Shown here one piece after another: positions 39,917-48,339 of a stretch of 64,000 nucleotides of DNA. The first letter of the stretch is position 1; every line of letters begins with the position of its first letter. Both the position numbers and the translations under genes were made by a program. The notes under the pieces were generated by a model. It worked only from the letters and a program-made list of their open reading frames with translations. It was not told the DNA's origin and did not search any database. This stretch comes from Candidatus Ribeiella danica (GTDB lineage: Bacteria; Chloroflexota; Chloroflexia; Chloroflexales; Roseiflexaceae): the NCBI GenBank assembly GCA_016717335.1, contig JADKFS010000019.1:620001-684000 (forward strand), in the 5' to 3' direction.

Positions 39917-40630
39917 TCATCGTCCGGCGGTCTCGCGCAGCTGCCGCAGGTCGGTCAGGAAGATCGCCTCCTCCTCGACGCGGATCAGGCCAGCCTCGCG
40001 GAACTCGCCGATCACCTTGGTGACCGTCTCGCGGTAGGAGCCGATCAGCTCGGCCAGCTGCTGGTGGGTGTAGCGGACGACGGCAGGCGGCGTGGCGTGG
40101 TCGGGCAGATCGGCCTGCGCGCCGGCCAGGTTGAGCAGCACCGTCGCCAGCCGCTGCGGCACGCTCTTGAAGGCGATGTCGGCCAGCTTGCGCTCCAGCG
40201 CGCGCAGCCGCCCGCTCATGATGTTCATGAACCGTAGCGCCACGGCCGGGTTGCTGTTCAGCACCCGGCGCATCTCGTCGCGCCGGATGACGCCGACGGT
40301 GCACTCGGTCATCGCCTCGGCGAAGCTGTCGTGGACCCAGTCCTGCGCCAGCGCCATCTCGCCGAAGATCGACGACGGCTCAAGGATGAGCAGGGTCAGC
40401 GCGCGGCCCTCGGGCGAGAGCTTGTAGATCCGCACGCGCCCGCGCCGCAGGATGTACAGCCGGTCGCCGCTCTCCTCGGGCGCGTAGAAGATCTGCCCGG
40501 AGGCGTGGTTGGCGATGCTGGTGGCGCGCTCGACCTGCGCGCGCTGCTCGGGCGCCAGGTCGCCGAAGATGTCGTCGTCGGCGAAGGTGTAGATTGCGAG
40601 TGGCGCCGGTGGTCCGCTAGGCTCCGTCAC
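39917..40630 (-). CDS. Crp/Fnr family transcription regulator
   Basis: 237 residues: cyclic-nucleotide-binding-like barrel (about 12-130; FGDLAPEQRAQVERA, LYILRRGRVRIYKLSPEGRA, IFGEMALAQ) and a C-terminal Crp-type helix-turn-helix (VRYTHQQLAELIGSYRETVTKVIGEFREAGLI). No N-terminal cysteine set as in Fnr, and the cAMP phosphate-binding arginine region reads FGEMALAQDWVHDSFAEA, so cAMP binding is doubtful. I start at GTG 40630, with AGGA nine bases upstream, because the frame before it is translated repeat. It stands between the TIGR03663 genes and a minisatellite; its targets are unknown. Confidence 0.93.
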   Translation of the reverse strand: MTEPSGPPAPLAIYTFADDDIFGDLAPEQRAQVERATSIANHASGQIFYAPEESGDRLYILRRGRVRIYKLSPEGRALTLLILEPSSIFGEMALAQDWVHDSFAEAMTECTVGVIRRDEMRRVLNSNPAVALRFMNIMSGRLRALERKLADIAFKSVPQRLATVLLNLAGAQADLPDHATPPAVVRYTHQQLAELIGSYRETVTKVIGEFREAGLIRVEEEAIFLTDLRQLRETAGR

Positions 40631-40651
40631 TGCTTTAGTCCTGTCTGAGCC

Positions 40652-40756
40652 CCGATAAGGTGACAAGGTGACCGCTGACCTCTGAACGTTGAACGCTGAA
40701 CGCTGAACGCTGAACGCTGGAATTGCCAACTGCCAACTGCCGGCTGCCGCCTGTCA
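40652..40756. repeat. octamer GCTGAACG and heptamer GCCAACT arrays
   Basis: GACAAGGT, then about five GCTGAACG units, then GCCAACT units; the array runs into the 21-bp minisatellite. The GCTGAACG unit is the one found inside lysA at 743-833. Confidence 0.8.
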
Positions 40757-40759
40757 TGC

Positions 40760-40990
40760 GACTGCCGGCGGCTGCTGCGTGACTGCCGGCGGCTGCTGCG
40801 TGACTGCCGGCGGCTGCTGCGTGACTGCCGGCGGCTGCTGCGTGACTGCCGGCGGCTGCTGCGTGACTGCCGGCGGCTGCTGCGTGACTGCCGGCGGCTG
40901 CTGCGTGACTGCCGGCGGCTGCTGCGTGACTGCCGGCGGCTGCTGCGCGACTGCCGGCGGCTGCTGTGCGACTGCCGGCGGCTGCTGTGC
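40760..40990. repeat. 21-bp minisatellite, eleven exact-length copies
   Basis: The unit GACTGCCGGCGGCTGCTGCG plus one base (T, or C/T variants in the last three units) repeats 11 times over 231 bases. The length is three heptamers. Because 21 is divisible by three all frames stay open, giving AAAGSH-type translations; I do not take them as a protein because neither strand has a start region or flanking domain. Confidence 0.9.
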
Positions 40991-41022
40991 GACTGCCGAC
41001 CGCCGACGCACCCTTCACCAGG

Positions 41023-41670
41023 TCACCGGGCCGCCATATCAACCAGGTGCCGGTGGTCGTTGTGTGCGACCAGGTGCCACTCCGACCGCCCGTCGCTCGT
41101 CTCGGTGTGCCGCCAGTGCGTGATCGCGGTATTTTTGGCGTGGAAGGCCGCGCGCCTGCGCGCATCGGGGCCTAGGCCGAGCAGGTACAGGAACGAGACT
41201 TCGATCGTCCCGCCGTGCGCGACGACGACGATCGTCTGGCCCTGGTGGCGCACGATCAGCCGCTCCAGCGCGGCGGAGGTGCGCGCCTGGAAGCTGCCCC
41301 AGCTCTCGCCGCCCGGCGCGATCGGCGTGAACGGCTCGTGCAGGAAGCGGCGGAAGCCGTCGAACCTGGCGCGCGCGTCCTCGACGCTCATGCCGTTCGC
41401 CTCGCCCGGCCGCAGCTCGTGCAGGTCGTCGTCCCACTCGATCGGCAGCCCGAGCGCCTCGGCCACGTGCTCGGCGGTGGTGCGCGCGCGCGGCAGCGTA
41501 CTGGCGTAGAGCACGTCCGCCGCGATCTCGCCGGTGGCGAGGCGGCGGGCCAGCGCCTGGGCCTGCGCGAGCCCGCGCTCGGTCAGCCCGCGGTCGAAGC
41601 CCATGCCCTCGATCTCCGCCTCGACGTTCGAGTATGCCTCGCCGTGGCGGATGATGTAGAGGTCGGTCAT
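41023..41670 (-). CDS. histidine phosphatase (phosphoglycerate-mutase superfamily)
   Basis: 215 residues. Catalytic RHG in YIIRHGEAYSN (H10), arginine and glutamate in STLPRARTTAEH and LHELRPGEANG, and the second histidine in VVVAHGGTIEVS. Probably a broad phosphatase, as in other GpmB/CobC-like proteins; no partner nearby indicates a substrate. ATG 41670 is chosen over the longer frame because the family starts two residues before LYIIRHGE. A second, unrelated member of the superfamily lies at 58094. Confidence 0.92.
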   Translation of the reverse strand: MTDLYIIRHGEAYSNVEAEIEGMGFDRGLTERGLAQAQALARRLATGEIAADVLYASTLPRARTTAEHVAEALGLPIEWDDDLHELRPGEANGMSVEDARARFDGFRRFLHEPFTPIAPGGESWGSFQARTSAALERLIVRHQGQTIVVVAHGGTIEVSFLYLLGLGPDARRRAAFHAKNTAITHWRHTETSDGRSEWHLVAHNDHRHLVDMAAR

Positions 41671-41710
41671 TGCTTTGCTTTCTTTCCGCGCGCTCGATGG
41701 TCGTAGCGAG

Positions 41711-41997
41711 TCATGAGCTGAGCACAATGCGGCTATTCTCGGTTGTTCTGATCTTGGTGTCAACTTTGTGCGCGGCCGCGCCATCCCAGAGCCACAGGCT
41801 GCCGATCACGAGGTGCTCGACCGTGTCCGGCTGGGGCGGCGGGGTGGGGCTCGCGTCGGCAGGAGTCGGCGAGCCGGCCGCGGCGGTCGGCTGGCTCGTG
41901 GCGGGCGCGATCGGCGCCGCGGCCGGAGCGAGGCTGCAGCCGACCAGCGCGCGCACGCAAGCAGCGCCGCGGCGCGCCGAACAGCAAACATGCTCAT
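41711..41997 (-). pseudogene. possible lipoprotein gene, frameshifted
   Basis: From ATG 41997 the frame reads MSMFAVRRAAALLAC, a good signal-peptide start; from about 41957 another frame continues with VRALVGCSLAPAAAPIAPAT, a lipobox (LVGC) followed by the Pro/Thr/Ala linker typical of Chloroflexota lipoproteins, and ends TKIRTTENSRIVLSS. Joining them needs a one-base shift. Either a real frameshift or an assembly error would explain it. The mature part is short (about 70 residues), so a C-terminal domain may also be lost. Confidence 0.4.
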
Positions 41998-42113
41998 CGA
42001 CCGGCCCCGGCGCGGATGCCGCGCAGGCGCCGCGGATCGACCTGCGGCCGCGGCGCCTGCGCGGGGCGGCCCGGCAGAGCGCCGCGGCGCAGTCGCCTTA
42101 AGCGGCATGGCCG

Positions 42114-42548
42114 CTAGCGGCGGCGCCCGCGTGACGCCAGCATGGCAAACACCCCGCGCCAGCCCAGCAGCACGACCAGATTGGTAATAAACGTGACGGC
42201 CGCGAACGTCGGCTGGACCTGCCGCTGGCGCATGAGCGACCAGAGCATCAGCCCGATCGGCAGGGCGACCAGCCAGGCCAACGCCGAGCGCGCCAGCAGC
42301 TGCGGCGGCCGCTCGACCACATCGCGCCGAAACGCGCCCAGGAACGGCGCGACCAGCAGCCAGCTGGCCAGAAATGGCGCGGCAACCTGGACAACCTGGC
42401 CGAGCGCGCCCAGGTCGGTCAGCTCGCCGTGCCGGTACAGCCCGAGCGCGGTGACGAGGTTGAAGGCGACGACATCGCCCACGACGAGCGCCGTGGTGCG
42501 GCGCAGGTCGGGCGCCGCCGCTCGCCGCGTATGATCAGTCAGGGCCAT
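42114..42548 (-). CDS. DUF3054 family membrane protein
   Basis: 144 residues with four hydrophobic helices. The family signature is present: ALVVGDVVAFNLVTALGLYRHGE near the start, APFLASWLLVAPFLGAF in the middle and GWRGVFAMLASR at the end. GGAGAAA precedes ATG 42548. DUF3054 is common in Actinobacteria and Chloroflexota; its function is not known. It does not form an evident operon. Confidence 0.9.
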   Translation of the reverse strand: MALTDHTRRAAAPDLRRTTALVVGDVVAFNLVTALGLYRHGELTDLGALGQVVQVAAPFLASWLLVAPFLGAFRRDVVERPPQLLARSALAWLVALPIGLMLWSLMRQRQVQPTFAAVTFITNLVVLLGWRGVFAMLASRGRRR

Positions 42549-42589
42549 GGGTTTCTCCTGTGTGCGTCGTGATGGGGGGAGTATACCAC

Positions 42590-42968
42590 TTTTTCTAAGG
42601 GCTCCGCCCCGCTATTTGGGGGCGCTGCGCCCGCGGCCCCCCGCCTCCTGGCCCTGCCGGCAGCTTGAAGATTCTTGCGGGGCGCTGCGCCCGCGGCCCC
42701 CCGCCCGGGGGAACCCACGCCGGTTCAGGCGGCCCCCCTCCGGCAAATAATGTCGAACCAGGTACAGCCATCGTGGCCCATGCCCGGCAATACTCTTTGG
42801 ACAATTAGGGAAGATTCGCAGCATATGGGTGCGGTCGCAACGCGACCGCACCCATATGCTGGAAAGATACCCCCCTCTCCCAAATGGGGAGAGGGGGGCA
42901 GGGGGGTGAGGGAACAATTGCCGTGGGACGTGCTTTGTTGTAAGCGGGGGCGTGGGGGCGGCTAGCCC
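42590..42968. repeat. GC-rich repeat block with element copy C and a palindrome
   Basis: Gap of 420 bases without a gene. It holds GGGGCGCTGCGCCC hairpin units, the left half of the dispersed element (copy C, 42729-42800), a palindrome with arms CATATGGGTGCGGTCGC and its complement (about 42821-42860), CCCCTCTCCC/GGGGAGAGGGG and a closing GCGGGGGCGTGGGGGCGGC. Confidence 0.8.
42729..42800 (+). repeat. dispersed 175-bp element, copy C (left half only)
   Basis: CCCCCTCCGGCAAATAATG and GGCCCATGCCCGGCAATACT match the left 70 bases of copies A, B and D. The second half, with CCGCGYCTGGATT and CCGGGCATG, is missing; a composite hairpin follows instead. Confidence 0.7.
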
Positions 42969-42971
42969 CCG

Positions 42972-43982
42972 TCACACGCTGCGCCGCAGCGTCAGGATCG
43001 TGATCTCGGGCCGGCACATCAGCCGCAGCGGCACGCCGCCGAGCCCGCGCGAGACGTACAGCGCCATCTCGCCGACCTGGTAGCGCCCCATCACGTAGCG
43101 CACGCCGAAGCGCGGCCGGGCCAGCGGGCCGAGCAGCGGCAGCCGCAGGTGCCCGCCGTGGGTGTGCCCGGAGATCTGCAGCGCGAACCCGTGGCCGGCG
43201 GCGTTGTCGGCGATGTCGGGCGAGTGGGCCAGCAGCAGCGTGAGCGCGCCGGCCGGCACGCCGCCGAGCGCCGCCGCGAAGTCGGGCCGGCCGTCCCAGA
43301 TGTCGTCGACGCCGACGACCCAGAAGTCGGCGCCGTTCCAGCTGAGCTGGCGGCTCTGGTTCAGCAGCAGCGGCACGCCCGCCAGCGAGAGCGCGGCGTG
43401 CACGTCGTGCAGCCCCTCCCAGTAGTCGTGGTTGCCGGGCACGGCGTAGACGCCGAGCGGCGCATCGAGCCGGCTCAGCAGCGCAGGCAGCTCGGGGATG
43501 CCCTCGCGCATGCCGACCAGGTCGCCGGTCAGCGCCAGCAGCTCGGGCCGCTCGCGGCGCATCTGCTCGACCGCCCAGGCCAGGTTCTCGGCCGTGTGGG
43601 GCAGCCCGAGGTGCGTGTCGGTGATCTGGCCGATCCGCAGCCCGTCGAGCGCCGCGGGCAGCTGCGGCAGGCACACCGTCACGCGCTCGAGCGTCGGGTG
43701 GGTCGGCTCGAAGCGCTTCATGTAGGCCATGCCCACGGCGCCCAGCCCGCCCATGCAGGCGGCCGCCGGCCAGCCGAAGCGCCGCAGCCCGGCCGCGCCA
43801 AGCACGGCGGCCGCCGCGCCAGCCTGAAACCAGGCGGCGGTGTAGGTAAGCCGCCCGGGGTCGAGCGGGTTGCGCTTGGGCCGGCGCGCCGGCAGCGCCA
43901 TCAGCCCCGCGAGCGATGAGACGTCACCCTGGCCGGGCGCCTCGATCAGCTCAACCGCCGAGGCCGTCTCGCGACTAGACAT
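42972..43982 (-). CDS. metallophosphoesterase (YkuE/YaeI-like)
   Basis: 336 residues with a basic N-terminal region, one or two hydrophobic segments (about 55-95) and a calcineurin-like phosphoesterase domain: QITDTHLG, ALTGDLVG, VPGNHDYW, LLAHSPDIAD and SGHTHGGHLR supply the two-metal ligands. Relatives act on membrane lipids or other phosphoesters at the cell surface. AAGGAGCG precedes ATG 43982; an upstream open frame is an artefact of the GlsB-like gene region. Confidence 0.93.
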   Translation of the reverse strand: MSSRETASAVELIEAPGQGDVSSLAGLMALPARRPKRNPLDPGRLTYTAAWFQAGAAAAVLGAAGLRRFGWPAAACMGGLGAVGMAYMKRFEPTHPTLERVTVCLPQLPAALDGLRIGQITDTHLGLPHTAENLAWAVEQMRRERPELLALTGDLVGMREGIPELPALLSRLDAPLGVYAVPGNHDYWEGLHDVHAALSLAGVPLLLNQSRQLSWNGADFWVVGVDDIWDGRPDFAAALGGVPAGALTLLLAHSPDIADNAAGHGFALQISGHTHGGHLRLPLLGPLARPRFGVRYVMGRYQVGEMALYVSRGLGGVPLRLMCRPEITILTLRRSV

Positions 43983-44163
43983 ACACCGCTCCTTGCTGCT
44001 GTGCGCTGCGTCGATGCTCCGGCGACATGTCCGCCGCCCCGCCAGTATAGTACATGAAGATGACAAGCTGATGAGCGGGCGGCCTGCCCCGCCCGGCACG
44101 AGCAAGCCCCCCTCCCCAGTAGGGGAGGAGGGCGCAGGACCTTCGCCGCAGGTTCGCAGGCGC

Positions 44164-44439
44164 CTAGCGAACCGAGCCGCGGCGCACCAGGTTGACGATG
44201 CCCAGCAGCACCACCGCGCCGACGAACGAGACCAGTAGCGCGCCGAGGCTGAAGTCGCTGTTGTTGATGTTCGAGCCGCCGATGCCCAGCAGGCTGAACA
44301 CCAGCCCGCCGAGGAATGCGCCGATGATGCCGACGACGATGTTGAGCAGGGCGCCCTGCTGAGCATCTGTCCGCATCACGATGCTTGCAAGCCAACCGAC
44401 CAGCGCGCCGAACAGCAGCCACAGGATGAAGTTGATCAT
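44164..44439 (-). CDS. GlsB/YeaQ/YmgE family membrane protein
   Basis: 91 residues, three hydrophobic helices rich in Gly: LLFGALVGWLASIVMRTDAQ, LNIVVGIIGAFLGGLVFSLLG and GALLVSFVGAVVLLGIVNLV, exactly the transglycosylase-associated (GlsB) pattern linked to envelope stress in other bacteria. AAAGGAG precedes ATG 44439. It lies upstream of the metallophosphoesterase gene on the same strand, 180 bases away. Confidence 0.94.
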   Translation of the reverse strand: MINFILWLLFGALVGWLASIVMRTDAQQGALLNIVVGIIGAFLGGLVFSLLGIGGSNINNSDFSLGALLVSFVGAVVLLGIVNLVRRGSVR

Positions 44440-44559
44440 GGGAAGCCTCTCCTTTCGAATTGTCTCGCCGCTCGCAGGTGGATCTGCACCGCCAGACGGC
44501 CCTGAGGATTGCCCCTCGCCGGTCTGTTAAGCAATCGCCGTGCCATCATCATGGGGCGA

Positions 44560-45290
44560 TTCGTTTCTTTCGGGGCGCTGCGCCCCCGGCCCCCCGCCAG
44601 GAGTCTTTCCGGGGCGCTGCGCCCCCGGCCCCCCGCCCGGGGGAACCCGCGCCGGTTCAGGCGGCTGCGCCCGGACCCTTTCTCCGGGGCGCTGCGCCCC
44701 CGGCCCCCGCCCGCGGGGACCCGGGCGCCGGCCCGGGCGGCGGCGCCCGGACCCTTTCTCCGGGGCGCTGCGCCCCCGGCCCCCCGCCCGGGGGAACCCG
44801 CGCCGGTTCCCCCGGCCCCCCTCCGGCAAAAAAGGCCGCCTCAGCTGCGTGGTTCGTGGCGCATGCCCAGTCCCCTTCGTTGGGCGCGAGTTGCAACCCG
44901 CCGCGCCTGGATTCAGCCGGGCATGCACGTCAAGCATCGCAGACGAGACGGCATTATTTTGGGGTCCAGGGGCAAGGCCCCGGCCGGGGCGGCGGGAGGG
45001 GCGGCCCACCCCGCCCGCGGGGGTGCGGGGGGCGCGCAGCCCCCCGAACAAGTGACACGGTGAGATTCTTTTTGGGGTCCAGGGGCAAGGCCCCGGCCGG
45101 GGGGCGGCGGGGGTGGCGGCCCACCCCCGCCCGCGGGGGGCGCGGGGGGCGCGCAGCCCCCCGCACAAGTGACACGGTGAGATTCTTTTTGGGGTCCAGG
45201 GGCAAGGCCCCGGCCGGGGGGCGCGCAGCCCCCCGAACAAGCCGGGCGGGGGCACGGGGGCGCACAGCCCCCGCACGCGTATGCTCACCC
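44560..45290. repeat. largest GC-rich repeat block, with dispersed element copy D
   Basis: More than 700 bases without a gene. Four GGGGCGCTGCGCCCCCGGCC units on the left, element copy D (44810-44990), then its right end repeated twice more (TTTTTGGGGTCCAGGGGCAA at about 45068 and 45186) joined by AGTGACACGGTGAGATTCT. That joint also occurs in the duplicated repeat at 20.6-20.75 kb. Confidence 0.85.
44810..44990 (+). repeat. dispersed 175-bp element, copy D
   Basis: Landmarks: CTCCGGCAAAAAAGGCC, GTGGCGCATGCCCAG, CCGCCGCGCCTGGATTC, GCCGGGCATGCACG, ATTATTTTGGGGTCCAGGGG. Nearly collinear with copy A, most different in the spacer between the two ATGCCC/GGGCAT arms. Confidence 0.85.
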
Positions 45291-45332
45291 TCAGGCGCCT
45301 TGCAGCAGGCTATCAGCCGCCCCGGCAGTCGG

Positions 45333-45343
45333 TATGCTATACT
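45333..45343 (+). promoter_or_regulatory. extended -10 of the LCP gene
   Basis: TATGCTATACT has TATACT at 45338-45343 with TGn before it, closely like the small-RNA promoter at 13177 (TATGCTATAAT). The LCP ATG follows at 45400. Confidence 0.5.
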
Positions 45344-45399
45344 TGGCCGCACGCTGGTGCGAGCGGGTTGTATGGCTCGACAGCCTGAGGGTGATGTGG

Positions 45400-46810
45400 A
45401 TGAGCAACTCTGAGCGGCGTCGCCAGCAGGACGACGCGTACACCGGCGAGACCATCGCCATGCGGAGGCCGCGCGGCGCGGCGCCGCAGCCGCCCCACCT
45501 GCCGCGATCGGCGCGCCGGTCGCCCTGGAAGATCGTGCGCCGGGCGCTGCTGGCGCTGCTGGCGCTGGCGCTGCTGGCGCTGGCGCTGTTCTACCTGCAG
45601 CTGCGCGCGGTCGCCGGTCAGATCGTGGTGGCCGACGCGCGGCCGGGCGCGCCGGTCGTCTCGCCGCTCACCGGCGCGATCAACCTGCTGGTCGTGGGGG
45701 TCGACGAGCGGCCGGATCACCCCGAGGAGGGCGTGCGCAGCGATACGCTGATCGTCGTCCACCTCGATGCGGTCGGCCGCTGGGCCAGCATGCTCTCGAT
45801 CCCGCGCGACACGCGCGTGAGCCTGCCCGACGTCGGCGAGACCAAGATCAACGTGGCCTACGGGCAGGGCTACGCCGCCGCCGAGTCGCTCTACGGCGCG
45901 GGCACCACGCCGCAGCAGGGTGGGATGGCGCTGGCCGCGCAGACGGTCGAGCAGTTCCTGGCGCTGCCGCAGCGCGGCCAGCGGATCGACGCCGTGGCCC
46001 AGATCAACTTCGACGGCTTCGCCAAGGTGATCGACACGCTCGGCGGCGTCACGATCGACGTGCCCAGGCCGATCGTCGACGACGCCTACCCGACGCCCGA
46101 CTTCGGCACCATGCGGGTCGAGTTCCAGCCGGGCGTCCAGGAGATGGACGGCGCGCGCGCGCTGATCTACGCGCGCACCCGCCATGCCGACAGCGACTTT
46201 GGCCGGGCCGAGCGGCAGCAGCAGGTGCTGCGGGCGATCGCCGCCAAGCTGCGCGCGCGCGGCGCGCTCGGGCAGCTGGCCCTGGCGCCGAAGCTGATGG
46301 CCGGCCTGGATGGCGCGGTCGAGACGACCCTGCCGATCGCGCGGCTGGACGTGCTGGCCGGGCTGGCCTGGCTCGGCAGCGGCTTCAGCCCCGACGAGAT
46401 CGGCCAGGTGCGGCTCGGCCCCGAGACGGCGCCGAACTACCGCGAGGAGGGCTGCGGATCTGATCTGGGACCCGAACGACGTTCGCGCGGTGGTGGAGAC
46501 CTTCCTGAAGCGGCCGACCGAGGCCAACGAGGACGCGCTCGTGCAGGTGCTGAACGGCACCGACGTCGGCGGGCTGGCCGGCCGCGTGACCGCCGAGCTT
46601 GACCAGGCCGGCTTCAAGGTGCTGCCGGCCGACAACGCCCCCGTGTCCAGCGCGCCGAAGACCGTGGTCTACGACGTGACCGGCAAGCCGCGCACCAGCG
46701 CCCGGCTGGCCAAGCTGCTGGGCGCCTCCGTCGCGCAGGGCGCGCCCGAGGGGATCGCGGCCGGCGCCGATATTGTGGTGGTGCTGGGGGAGGATGCGGC
46801 TACGCGCTGA
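45400..46810 (+). CDS. LytR-CpsA-Psr (LCP) family protein, frameshifted near 46450
   Basis: LCP proteins transfer glycan chains from lipid carriers to the cell wall. The first frame (to about 46450) has a transmembrane helix (about 47-67) and the LCP domain: LLVVGVDERPDHPEEGVRSD, SMLSIPRDTRVSLPD, INVAYGQG, and MDGARALIYARTRHADSDFGR. At NYREEG the frame shifts: the original frame continues as R-rich nonsense to 46602, while the +1-related frame gives ADLIWDPNDVRAVVETFLKR and a LytR_C domain (VQVLNGTDVGGLAGRVTAEL) ending at TGA 46810. Removing one T near 46453 restores one protein. Either a recent inactivating shift, programmed frameshifting or a sequence error. ATG 45400 has GAGGG eight bases upstream. 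Confidence 0.85.
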
Positions 46811-46814
46811 TGCC

Positions 46815-46875
46815 TTGGATCGCCCCACCCCCTGCCCCCGCCCCTGCCAGGGGCGGGGGTGAGTACTGGCTGGGG
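46815..46875. repeat. short composite repeat remnant
   Basis: CCCCACCCCCTGCCCCCGCC and CCCCTGCCAGGGGCGGGG only; the long hairpin core is absent. It sits between the convergent LCP and CHAT genes and may act as a two-way terminator. Confidence 0.6.
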
Positions 46876-46886
46876 TCGGCGCCCAG

Positions 46887-48266
46887 CTACCTGAGCGTCT
46901 GGAGCTCCCGCTCCAGCTTGGCGATCTCGCGCGTGAGATCCTCGACCTCGATCGTGATCGATGGGTCGGCGGAGATGCCATAGCGCGCCTTCTGAAGCTC
47001 GCGCTGGTACAGCCGGCTCTTGTTGGCTTTGATCAGCCCCTCCAGCTCGGCGATCCTGTCGCGGCGCTCCTCGTCGTCCGGCTGGACGCTCGTGCTGCCG
47101 ACGCCGCTGATGTTGATCGACGAGCCGGGCTGCAGGACGTTCCCCGAGCCGACCACGACGCTGTTGCCTGCGGCGGGCCTGGCTGGGGTGGCGGTCGCCG
47201 GCGCGGCCGGATCGAACAGCCGCCCGTCCGGCGCGCGGGTGTAGACCACCGGGATGCCCCAGTCGGGGTTGCGCAGCCCCGTCTCGCCCATCACCGCCTT
47301 GCGCCCCTCGGTCACGCAGGCGTCGATCGGCAGGCCCTCGGCCAGGGCGCGGTAGAACTCGCCGGCGAAGGCGCGGGTGGCCTCCTGCGGCACGGTGAAC
47401 TGCATCGCGATCACCGCCGGCACTTGGGCGCGCACCAGCGCGGGCGCGACGCTGCGGTACGGCTCGGTGGTCAGCCTGGCGCTGTCGCAGGCGTCCAGCA
47501 GGATCAGCCGCACGCCACTGCGGTTCAGCAGGATGTTCAGCTCGGCCGCGCTCACCGCTTTGCTGGACCCGGCCCCGTCCTCGAACACGAGCGTGCCGCT
47601 GCGCCCGTCGCGGCTGAAGCCGCCGTGGCCGATGAAGTGCCAGACCTGGAAGCCCTCGCGTAGCCGCCGCTGCAGCACGGGCTGGGTCAGGTGCTCCTCG
47701 ACCCGGATCGCGACGTGCCCGCTCCGCTCGAGACCGGCCAGCGCGGCGCGCACCTCCGCCAGCTCGCGCTCGACGTCTGGCGCGGGCGGCGTGACGGCGC
47801 TAGTGACCAGCACCTTGAGCGGCAGCGTCGTCTGCAGCATCGGCGGGGCCGACTGCTGGGACAGGTAGCGCACGATCGGCGCGTCGAGCAGCGCCAGCGG
47901 CCCCTGGTCCGGGTCGTACAGGAACTCCCACGGCAGCCCGGCGATCTCGGCCTGCGCCGGGTCGAGGTCGAGCCGCAGCCGCAGCCCCTGGCCCTCGGCC
48001 AGCCGGCCCTGACTGCGCGCGTAGACCTCCTTGACGCCGCCCTGAAAGATCGACTGGAACAGGATCGTGCCCAGCTCGATCAGCAGGTCTTCGTCGGTGT
48101 CGAGACTCTGCAGGCGCCGCGCCAGTTCCTGGTATCTTGGGTCACGCGCCGGGGTGACGAACGCGCCGCTCGCGTCGCCGCCGAGCGCGCTCTGGACGTC
48201 GATCGTGTAGCTATCGGGCCCGGCGCCGCGGATGCGGATGCTGAACAGCGCGTACTCTCTGGGCAT
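46887..48266 (-). CDS. CHAT-domain (caspase-like) protease with C-terminal coiled coil
   Basis: 459 residues. CHAT domain about 85-370 with the catalytic dyad H214 (WHFIGHGGFSRDG) and C260 (GVRLILLDACDSARL), plus the LPWEFLYDP segment typical of the domain. A glycine/serine linker (VVVGSGNVLQPGSSINISGV) joins a C-terminal helical region (about 405-459: ERRDRIAELEGLIKANKSRL, ISADPSITIEVEDLTREIAK), resembling effector-associated adaptor modules of Chloroflexota and Cyanobacteria. Such proteases are triggered by partner proteins through the adaptor; none is encoded next to it. GGAGG precedes ATG 48266. Confidence 0.9.
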   Translation of the reverse strand: MPREYALFSIRIRGAGPDSYTIDVQSALGGDASGAFVTPARDPRYQELARRLQSLDTDEDLLIELGTILFQSIFQGGVKEVYARSQGRLAEGQGLRLRLDLDPAQAEIAGLPWEFLYDPDQGPLALLDAPIVRYLSQQSAPPMLQTTLPLKVLVTSAVTPPAPDVERELAEVRAALAGLERSGHVAIRVEEHLTQPVLQRRLREGFQVWHFIGHGGFSRDGRSGTLVFEDGAGSSKAVSAAELNILLNRSGVRLILLDACDSARLTTEPYRSVAPALVRAQVPAVIAMQFTVPQEATRAFAGEFYRALAEGLPIDACVTEGRKAVMGETGLRNPDWGIPVVYTRAPDGRLFDPAAPATATPARPAAGNSVVVGSGNVLQPGSSINISGVGSTSVQPDDEERRDRIAELEGLIKANKSRLYQRELQKARYGISADPSITIEVEDLTREIAKLERELQTLR

Positions 48267-48339
48267 TCGGTGCCTCCGGCAGTGGTCGGCGGGGTGCTGC
48301 GCCACATGGTACATGCAATTCGTGTGTTTGTGAAGGGGT

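Noticed and set aside
40760..40990. CRISPR array
   Set aside because: Units are directly adjacent, without unique spacers, and no cas gene is present. The same applies to the heptamer blocks.
40635..41165. An AAAGSH heptapeptide-repeat protein
   Set aside because: The 21-bp period keeps every frame open. No start region, signal or flanking domain supports translation, and the frame runs into known intergenic arrays.
46887..48266. CHAT protein as part of a type III-E CRISPR (Craspase) system
   Set aside because: No gRAMP/Cas7-11 or repeat array is present, and the domain layout (C-terminal adaptor helices) differs.
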